Assembly: GCF_964355755.1 (NCBI RefSeq)
Contig: NC_092670.1
Span: 18,167,201 to 18,227,200, forward strand
DNA: 60,000 nt
Origin: Antedon mediterranea
Lineage: Eukaryota > Echinodermata > Crinoidea > Comatulida > Antedonidae
Reading direction: 5' to 3'
Shown here: piece by piece, positions 54,801-60,000 of the stretch
Layout of the letters: every line of letters begins with the position of its first letter
How positions within the stretch are numbered: the first letter of the stretch is position 1
The notes under the pieces: generated by a model
Seen by the model: only the letters and a program-made list of their open reading frames with translations
Databases searched by the model: none
Told to the model about the DNA's origin: nothing
Program-made: the position numbers and the translations under genes

Positions 54801-55838
54801 TTCATTGACTTTCTCAAGCAACGTGAGGTGTGTAATATTGATGGGGTGTGTGTGGGTTGACTATCCTGGTTCAATAATCACCACTAGAGTACAATGCCAA
54901 GGTTGATGTTTTAAGTTCATTTACCAAAAACCAGTTGGACTCTAAATTATGACGGATGACGCAGTATGAAATTTTTTAACTGGACAAGGTCAAAATAGAA
55001 GGGTCTTTCACTTCACAATATTTTGTGAGCCATTTGAAATTATTGCAAGGAAATTACTGATTATTCAATTATTTTATGAATTATAGCAACCTTGGCATTT
55101 AGCCAGTAGTAACAATTTAGTCCATATGTTTATAAACTACTGTAGGGCCTACTACTATAGGTTAATATTGTACAATTACGGTACTTTTTAAAACATTATT
55201 ATTCCCTTTGTGATACCATGAAATGGTTCACGAAACAGAGAAAATTTGTTTCCTAATTAAAACTAAAAATAATGTATCATTTATACATGTATCAATTATG
55301 TATAATATGCATACTTACATACAATAATATACAAGATCAGTATGTTTGGTTGAATACTGTACTGTCAAAAAGGAGTACTTTTAAATAGAGGGCAGCAAAC
55401 TGATTATTTCTGTCAATATCAAGCAAAGTTAAAATCTACACAAATACCAACTGTAATGCATGTAATATATATATTTTATTTAACTATTATTATATATTAA
55501 AAATAGTATAAAAAAGAATGAATAAAACATATATTCATAACATTTATGTGGAAATTGTTCAGCTTTTAGAATGTGAATATTATATAGCAGTAGATATTTC
55601 ATTGCACATTTTCGATTTTTAACATTCAAGTTAAGTTTACAAGAAAAATGTTTCATTTAAAAATGGTAGCTCAAAGTTAAAAAAATGTATTGTTTATTAT
55701 AAAATAAATGCCTTTGCAATTTCAACCACATTACTAATAATAACTGACTTCTGCTGCAAAGTTTTATATTTTGTATATAGATTGTAAATACAGAGAGCTG
55801 CCTTTAATAAATACAAGCAAAGGTTTTTGGGATTCTGC

Positions 55839-55983
55839 TTAAGCTCTGTCTACACTATCAAACTTTATGTGACAACAAAATGATGTGTCTATATATGGCC
55901 ATGATGATGTCATATCACTACCATATTTAGGTGTATCACACTTTTTTTGTCAATTAGTTTCAAAGTAGTAGACAGACCTTTAG
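55839..55983. mobile_element. MITE family A, copy 4
   Basis: The left TIR is TTAAGCTCTGTCTACACTAT; the right end is eroded (AGTAGTAGACAGACCTTTAG). The interior shares ATGATGATGTCATATCACTA with copy 2. It lies between the two convergent genes. Confidence 0.75.
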
Positions 55984-56069
55984 AGTTGTCAAGTTTTCAT
56001 TAACATCATACAGTATTTTAACAGAACATCAGAGATTTAGTGTAAATATAATAAACATTTCCATTATGT

Positions 56070-56094
56070 TAATAATAATAATAATAATAATAAT
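56070..56094. repeat. (AAT)n microsatellite
   Basis: About eight AAT triplets in intergenic DNA between the two genes. Confidence 0.85.
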
Positions 56095-57352
56095 ACTATA
56101 CATTAATTTAAAAAATATAATCAGTTATACTATTGTATATGGTTATTAAACACATTGTTAAATTACTATACTGTACAGTGTTAGATTATAATATTACATC
56201 ATGGTATATTTACTTCATCTAAAAAAATCCTTAAAAATCATTTTACTGTGAATATTAAGCATTAATTAACATACAAAACTGTTAAGTAAAATATTTAAAT
56301 TTATTATTAAAACTAGAATGGATATATTTACAGACTTTTAAATTCAAATGCCCGTTGGTAAAATGGAATGTTTTGGGGAATTATATAAATTGCAGATAAA
56401 CAAACATAATTTTTCGACTTGATACCATGCAGAAAGCACATTAGTATGGTACCAGGGATACCCCTCTAAATTCAAAATTCCATCCGGAGGGGTGCCATAC
56501 AATAGGATGTTGAGTATAGTTAATTTCCACAATATGAGATGAGATGCAATTTATGTTAAATCGAAATAATTTTCTTATTCTTCAAAATGTATTCTTAATA
56601 CTGGAATGTTTAAAAACACTGCACTTTTTAGACAACTGTGTCTATTTAAGGAGTTAACATCACCATACCACTATTTCCCTTGTTAATTATATTTTATAAT
56701 TTGTTAGTATATTTTCAACTATGTTATAATTTTACTATAAAGTATATGTAGTTTGTTTTCTATTGTGTACCATAGATTTATGTTTCTAAGATTATAATTG
56801 TGAGATTGGTTTAACACATGGTGAAATAGAGGGTACAGGGGTAGATTCAGGTTGGGGAGAGCCCTTGCCATTGGGGAGTGCACTCCTTCCTGTTGAAAGC
56901 TAAAATGAAATTATTAATTCCTTTTGATATCCATTTCTATCTATTATTATTAATATTACAGTACACATTAGCGCTATCCTTCTAAAAAAAATCCTGGATC
57001 TGCCTCTGAGGCAAGCCAACAGATTAACATCCTATCACAATCACCTATAAACAAAGAGCAGGCTGATACGCTATTCTACATAACAAAAATATAAAACTAT
57101 TAAAACTATAAAAAAAAATGTTCTCACACACAGACATATTGCTTTGTAGGGTCACAATGAGTTCATACACAAAGCCTACAATCACTGACTGAGTTGTAAC
57201 AAAGTGGACACAAAGTACCGGTAACCACTTAACAAAAAGAAATAACATAAACACAACTTGTTCCAGAATGTGAGAAGCAGCTATTCAAAACAAGGAACAT
57301 GTCCCTAAATGATTCAGCCTCTGGTAATTGAAAACTAATAACAACCTTACTA

Positions 57353-57457
57353 AAGCTTGGTTTCCACTTGGAGGCAACGCAATCAACCACAACGTGATGG
57401 TTCATCCAAACTGTTGCTTGTAACTTGTCTTTTTTTGTTGAACTGGGAACCAAGCTT
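57353..57457. mobile_element. MITE with AAGCTTGG ends, downstream of INPP1
   Basis: AAGCTTGGTTTCC at the left and GGGAACCAAGCTT at the right are inverted repeats around 80 bp with no ORF. It lies 170 bp beyond the INPP1 stop and may be inside its 3' UTR. Confidence 0.6.
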
Positions 57458-57626
57458 AAAGCGTACGCCCACACTGAACCAGTCTGATGGCTCGTTAAAA
57501 AATCATGAAAATTGATGTTTTAGAATAAATACGTTCACACTAACTATTTCCTAATTCTGTGTGCAAAATGTACGTGTGACAAACATGCAACATAGCCTGG
57601 AGCCCAGTGTGAACATAACCTTGGAA

Positions 57627-58134
57627 TTATTTCATCGTTGATAGCGAGTTTAGAATTTGATGAGCTACACTCTTATTTACGTAAGCTAATATTCCCCCTG
57701 TATTGCACCATTTAAGACCTTCACTAGTGTAATCATCTGTATCCGGTTGGTGATATTCAATGTCTATTTCAAACCTAGTTGTATCATTTGTTAATCGTAC
57801 CTTTTCCAGGCCTCTATCTAACCGTATGATACCACCCCCAAGGGCTTTCAGAATTGCATGTGCTGAACATGTATCCCATTTATATGTGCTACCTTTTGAT
57901 AAAATATAAGCATCCACCAAACCATCTATGACGCATAGTAGCTTGTAGCCAGCGCCACTTGCGTACACTTGCTGATCTCCTGTTATTGGTTCAAGTGTTT
58001 CTTTAATCTTTACGTCTTCTGATTTACTCATTATAATGCTAACTTTATCGTGTGTTTTATTGTTAGTTGAACTGTTTATTGAGTGGGCTGTGATGTCCTG
58101 ATGACAGTAACCCCAAACATGACGACCTTGCCAT
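57627..58134 (-). CDS. INPP1: INPP1 exon 5 (residues 216-384, stop)
   Basis: The acceptor CATCATTTAG|A supplies the third base of the split Arg216 codon, giving RWQGRHVWGY (human RWKGQCYWGL). GAGYKLLCVIDGLVDAY, KWDTCSAHAILKALGGGI and KWCNTGGILAY match the C-terminal half of the family. Asp303 in WDTC is a catalytic metal ligand. The TAA is at 57627-57629. Confidence 0.95.
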
Positions 58135-59959
58135 CTAAATGATGAAGATTAGAAGATGCAGGAGATTACTTGTTTTGTCTTAATTTGCATTCCATACTTA
58201 CTAATCATTTGTTTTGTTTTAATTTGCTTTCCATACTTATTTATTACTTCTTTTTCTTACTTTGCTTTCTAAACATAATTGTTGTTATTTGTTTTGTCTT
58301 AATTTGCTTTCTATACGTACTTATTACTTATTTTGTCTTAATTTGCTTTCCATACTTATTTATTACTTCTTTTTCTTACTTTGCTTTCTAAAATGAATTA
58401 TTACTTGTTTTGTCTTAATTTGCTTTCCATACTTACTTATTACTAATTTTGTCTTACTTTGCTTTCCATACTTACCTATTACTTGTTTTGTCTAATTCAG
58501 AGAATGGCTGATTAATAACTCCAAAGATCGGTTCTCCAGTCTTCCGTAAAAAAGCTCCGATAAGGATGACTGCACACTGGAGTCCATTCTGGTGGATTCC
58601 AGTTGACGAGGGTTGCTCATTAGTCCCTCTAATGTACTCGGCAGTTGAATCTAGTTAACAAAACAAAATATTACAAAAAAAGATTTGAAAAAAAACCCAT
58701 TATATATGGTAAATTTCATTTCTGCGTTGTATTTCTGTTTGAGATGAAATCTGCTAATTTGGTAATCAAATAGTAATGTTAAAATCTGTAACAGTGACAA
58801 TTATTAAATTGATAAGTGATAATTGTTTGTTGATAAAATAATAAAGCCTATTAGTCTAGACTATCAAACCAGTTTGACAAAAAAGTCTGGTATGGTAGTT
58901 ATATGATATGACATCATCATGTCCATATATGGGCACATCACATTTTGTTTTCACATAAAGTTTGATAATGTATCCAGAGCTTTAGGTAACTTATAACTCA
59001 CCTATGGGGTCAATCCAGATACCTATACTGTTAACATCAAGTTCACATTGAATGTCTGCTAATTCACAAGGAGGAGTCACATGTACATCTTGATGAATTG
59101 TGTTGGCCAATAAGAAAGCAGCTTTTGAATTTCCATCTAATACCTAAAAAGACAAAGGCATTACAGTACATATATTGTACCTCCATGAATGTTGGCCTAA
59201 AACTAAAATGGTCCATCTTTATTCATTTTTAAAATCATTGCATATGTATAGGCCTACTGTGTATGTGTATAAAGTATAATAACAATAGACCCATTCTTTT
59301 AAAAACCCCTTTGAAGGAAAAACTTCTAAACTGAATAGTGGGTCAACACTTGGGACATTCAGGAGACACTTTGTTAAAAAAGTGTTCCCATTTTGTACTG
59401 TTTGTAACAGCTTACTATTTGTGTTTACCTTAGTGAGTAGTTGACATGTGTCTTGTTGTGTTTGCTGTATTTCAACAACAACAGTCTCTCCTAGAGTGTT
59501 TGTAAACATGTTGCTCTCCTCACCAAATACATATTCCTTCAAGCCTGGATACTAATAATATACATGTATGTTTAAGACAGTTACTAAAAAACAATAATAA
59601 CACACCTCAATAAATTAATGTTACTTGATTGGACTAATGAACCCAGTACCCAGGGATGGAAAGATACCTTTAATTTCTTTATACCTTTATATTCAATTTC
59701 TTTATACCTTTTTTTCAATTTCTTTATAACTTTATTTTCAATTTCTTTATACCTTTTTATTCAAATCATGTCGAATCATTTCCTGAATAAGTACATCTCC
59801 GAGAGTTTTAAAATCTTGAATAAATCTCTTATTTTTATCTTCCCCCGTCTTCTCTTGCACCAGCAGTTCAAACAGTGATTGTTCAGCACGAACCACACGT
59901 GCCAAGTTTGCCGCCTTCTCTGAAAGATCTAGTATCACTTGGATGAAAGTAGTCGCCAT
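57627..59959 (-). CDS. INPP1: Inositol polyphosphate 1-phosphatase, complete, five exons
   Basis: Exons on the minus strand at 59959-59753, 59551-59429, 59143-59002, 58650-58476 and 58134-57627 join in phase into 384 codons plus stop (human protein 399 aa). It removes the 1-phosphate from Ins(1,4)P2 and Ins(1,3,4)P3 in cytosolic inositol recycling and belongs to the lithium-sensitive, Mg-dependent FIG superfamily. Seen: SEKAAN near the N-terminus, DFKTLGDVLIQE (Asp55), FGEES (Glu80), WIDPIDST (Asp155, Asp158), GLQC, GVINQPF, GAGYKLLCVI and KWDTCSAHAIL (Asp303). These include every metal-site residue of the family. The start has AAAATGG context and an in-frame TAA 10-12 bp upstream (59969-59971). 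No AATAAA is visible on this strand within 600 bp after the stop. Confidence 0.96.
58144..58500 (-). repeat. Tandem repeat filling INPP1 intron 4 and running into exon 4
   Basis: On the minus strand about 8.5 units of roughly 39 bp can be aligned, consensus beginning AATTAAGACAAAACAAGTAA and ending AAGTAAGTATGGAAAGCA. The first unit is the end of exon 4 plus its 5' splice site (AATAG|GTAAGTATGG). Units 3-4 and 6-7 resemble each other, suggesting block duplication. Nearly the whole 341-bp intron is this array. Confidence 0.85.
58476..58650 (-). CDS. INPP1: INPP1 exon 4 (residues 158-215)
   Basis: Acceptor GTTAACTAG|AT, donor AATAG|GTAAGT, phase 1 in and phase 2 out. DSTAEYIRGT completes the DPIDST motif, followed by GIHQNGLQCAVILIGAF and GEPIFGVINQPF (human GIFPCGLQCVTILIGVY, GVPLMGVINQPF). 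The last 20 or so coding bases (ELDKTSN) are also the first unit of the tandem array in the next intron. Confidence 0.9.
58850..58985. mobile_element. MITE family A, copy 5, in INPP1 intron 3
   Basis: CTAGACTATCAAACCAGTTT at the left and AAAGTTTGATAATGTATCCA...GCTTTAG at the right mark the ends. CATCATCATGTCCATATATG matches the interior of the other copies. It ends only 16 bp from the donor of exon 3. Confidence 0.75.
59002..59143 (-). CDS. INPP1: INPP1 exon 3 (residues 111-157)
   Basis: Acceptor CTTTTTAG|GTA, donor CCATAG|GTGAGT, phase 0 in and phase 1 out. VLDGNSKAAFLLANTIHQDV corresponds to VLNGNKVAAEALARVVHQDV, and the exon ends in GIWIDPI, so the WIDPID metal motif is split by the intron. 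An inverted-repeat element sits just 16 bp into that intron. Confidence 0.92.
59429..59551 (-). CDS. INPP1: INPP1 exon 2 (residues 70-110)
   Basis: Acceptor ATTATTAG|TAT, donor ACTAAG|GTAAAC, 123 nt, phase 0 at both ends. YPGLKEYVFGEESNMFTNTL aligns with FPGLEKNIFGEESNEFTNDL. Glu80 of GEES is a catalytic metal ligand. Confidence 0.93.
59660..59768 (-). repeat. Tandem repeat in INPP1 intron 1, including the exon 1 donor
   Basis: On the minus strand four units of 22-24 bp and a partial fifth follow each other, each with an A-rich block, AAAGGTATAAAG and AAATTGAA. The first unit contains the last codons of exon 1 (LNKK) and the splice donor. The second unit has lost the GT (AAAGTTATAAAG). Confidence 0.85.
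59753..59959 (-). CDS. INPP1: INPP1 exon 1 (residues 1-69)
   Basis: MATTFIQVILDLSEKAANLA and QDFKTLGDVLIQEMI match the human N-terminus (LLCVSEKAANIAR, VDFKTLADVLVQEVI). Asp55 is the first metal ligand. The donor is AAAAAG|GTATAAAG in phase 0. The last bases of this exon together with the donor form the first unit of the tandem array that fills the intron. Confidence 0.93.
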
Positions 59960-60000
59960 TTTTTGTGATTACTAACACACAATTCCACTCAGGAACTGAA

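Larger units (their letters stand above)
54801..57352. other. Intergenic region between the convergent genes
   Basis: AT-rich with MITE A copy 4 and an (AAT)n run. 56840-57010 (GGTTGGGGAGAGCCCTTGCC ... ATCCTGGATCTGCCTCTGAG) looks like an old interspersed-element fragment. No coding sequence. Confidence 0.55.

Overview
The window is eukaryotic, AT-rich, intron-rich and full of repeats. Two real protein-coding genes can be read exon by exon, with GT/AG boundaries and consistent phases. There is no bacterial-style operon and no autonomous transposase, integrase or reverse transcriptase ORF. The gene content and the dispersed repeats (tRNA-headed SINEs, small inverted-repeat elements, many minisatellites) suggest a marine invertebrate deuterostome. 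An echinoderm is my best guess, but the species is not determined.

Gene 1 (+ strand, coding 20211-50582) is the invertebrate counterpart of the GRB7/GRB10/GRB14 adaptor family. Thirteen coding exons join into one open frame of 678 codons plus stop: an acidic Ser/Pro-rich N-terminus with an IPDPFPDL motif, a Ras-associating (RA) domain, a PH domain, a BPS region, a linker with seven SPR motifs, and an SH2 domain with FLIRES. Inside intron 2 there is a CCAAT/TATA promoter (about 30636-30787) followed by an in-phase alternative first coding exon (30882-31019). It would give a 559-residue isoform without the first two exons. A poly(A) signal lies at 50878.

Gene 2 (- strand, coding 59959-57627) is a complete inositol polyphosphate 1-phosphatase (INPP1-like, 384 aa, five coding exons) with all recognisable metal-site motifs. 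It converges tail-to-tail on gene 1 across about 7 kb of non-coding DNA.

The rest is intronic or intergenic. 1-20.1 kb holds minisatellites (23-bp units in a 161-bp higher-order repeat, 22-bp and 20-bp arrays), foldback elements, SINE fragments and two splice-bounded segments that may be 5' untranslated exons. The introns hold a split 23-bp minisatellite with a 370-bp foldback element inside it, an 863-bp element with 29-bp perfect terminal inverted repeats, and copies of a 120-155 bp inverted-repeat element family. 53.75-54.8 kb is a degenerate tandem array whose units carry perfect stem-loops.

The most unusual theme is that exon-intron boundaries have themselves been duplicated. In INPP1, introns 1 and 4 are tandem arrays whose unit includes the last bases of the upstream exon plus the 5' splice site. 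In the GRB gene, the 3' end of intron 3 with its acceptor is duplicated about 0.7 kb upstream, and the exon 11/exon 12 junction has near-identical 13-bp sequence on both sides of the intron.
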